This document shows positions 13,370 to 13,621 of a DNA stretch of 13,621 nucleotides, piece after piece. The first letter of the stretch is position 1; the number at the start of each line of letters is the position of its first letter. The position numbers were made by a program, and so were the translations under genes. The DNA lies in NCBI GenBank assembly GCA_964489525.1, contig CAZAYY010000045.1, positions 1 to 13,621 of the forward strand. The letters are read 5' to 3'. This stretch comes from CAZAYY01 sp964489525. Its GTDB lineage: Bacteria > Chloroflexota > Anaerolineae > Anaerolineales > JABWBV01. The notes beneath the pieces were generated by a model. It saw only the letters and a program-made list of their open reading frames with translations, was not told the DNA's origin and ran no database searches.

Positions 13370-13621
13370 TCAACTCAACTGCGCCAGGGTATAGCCCTTG
13401 CGCAGTTTGCGCTGGGCGATGGATTAGGCAAGCTGAACGGCGCTTTCCCAGGTTTCGCAGGGGAGCACCCGAAAGCGGGCATAGCGGGTGACCAGGCTGC
13501 CCCAGGTGCATACCACGCCACAGGGGACAAACAGGGCGGCGCGCACTTCCACCCGGTACCCGCGCGCCATGCGGCAGGCGGGCCGGATTTTTACCAGGGT
13601 TATCACCCATCCTTCGGGGCA
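13370..13621 (-). pseudogene. C-terminal part of a WGR-domain-like protein with an in-frame stop
   Basis: The minus-strand frame is open from the window edge and contains RMARGYRVEVRAALF, CTWGSLVTRYARFRV and WESAVQLA. A TAA follows at 13424-13426. After the stop the same frame continues plausibly as SIAQRKLRKGYTLAQLS to TGA at 13370-13372. The order of an MARxYxxEV strand, a W-G-x strand and a final KxRKGY segment matches the WGR domain, found in some PARPs and in bacterial proteins of poorly known function. Here the WGR triplet reads WGS. A CAA-to-TAA change would explain the stop. The gene is cut by the window edge, so the N-terminus is not visible. It is convergent with rloB, 12 bases apart. 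Confidence 0.5.

Noticed and set aside
13320..13610. A 96-codon minus-strand frame starting at an ATG at the right end
   Set aside because: Its product is Pro/Arg/Gly-rich and shows no domain, while the overlapping frame has WGR-like text. It also runs into the end of rloB.

Overview
The window reads as a bacterial chromosome segment, most likely from the phylum Chloroflexota (perhaps class Anaerolineae). I base this on the look of the RpoB, EF-Tu and EF-G proteins, a bacterial type A-like RNase P RNA and moderately high GC. The taxonomic call is an inference, because no database search was possible.

Left part (6-8597, minus strand): a block of information-processing genes transcribed right to left in the order rpoB, rpsL, rpsG, fusA, tuf. 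rpoB has its own promoter (-35/-10 at 8570-8597). The rpsL-rpsG-fusA-tuf ('str') genes have a second, near-consensus promoter (4491-4519) in the 221-base gap after rpoB, followed by a leader with a 9-bp hairpin. A 13-bp hairpin without a T-run lies directly after the rpsL stop. Neither rpoC (normally between rpoB and rpsL) nor rplJ/rplL (normally upstream of rpoB) is present here. RpoB carries about 136 extra residues near its C-terminal part, with three degenerate repeats, and a threonine at the rifampicin-pocket position that is Arg529 in E. coli.

Middle part (8630-10817, plus strand): a divergent gene for a membrane-anchored M48-family zinc metalloprotease, then the RNase P RNA gene rnpB, with a perfect 17-bp P1 helix and a REP-like palindrome inside a variable helix. 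After it comes a very acidic small ORF of 36 codons.

Right part (10929-13621): an accessory region. It holds an apparently intact class II Fic-domain protein (minus strand) whose promoter overlaps a 9-bp inverted repeat that looks like an operator. Next is a decayed two-gene RloA/RloB (AbiL-like) locus, with RloA truncated and internally deleted through its Walker B region and RloB broken by one frameshift. Last, at the right edge, is the end of a WGR-domain-like protein interrupted by a nonsense codon. Three broken genes in a row suggest a degrading defence-type island. I see no intact novel multi-gene system. The most original signals are the rnpB insertion, the Fic-promoter dyad, the RpoB insert and the rpoB-str junction without rpoC.
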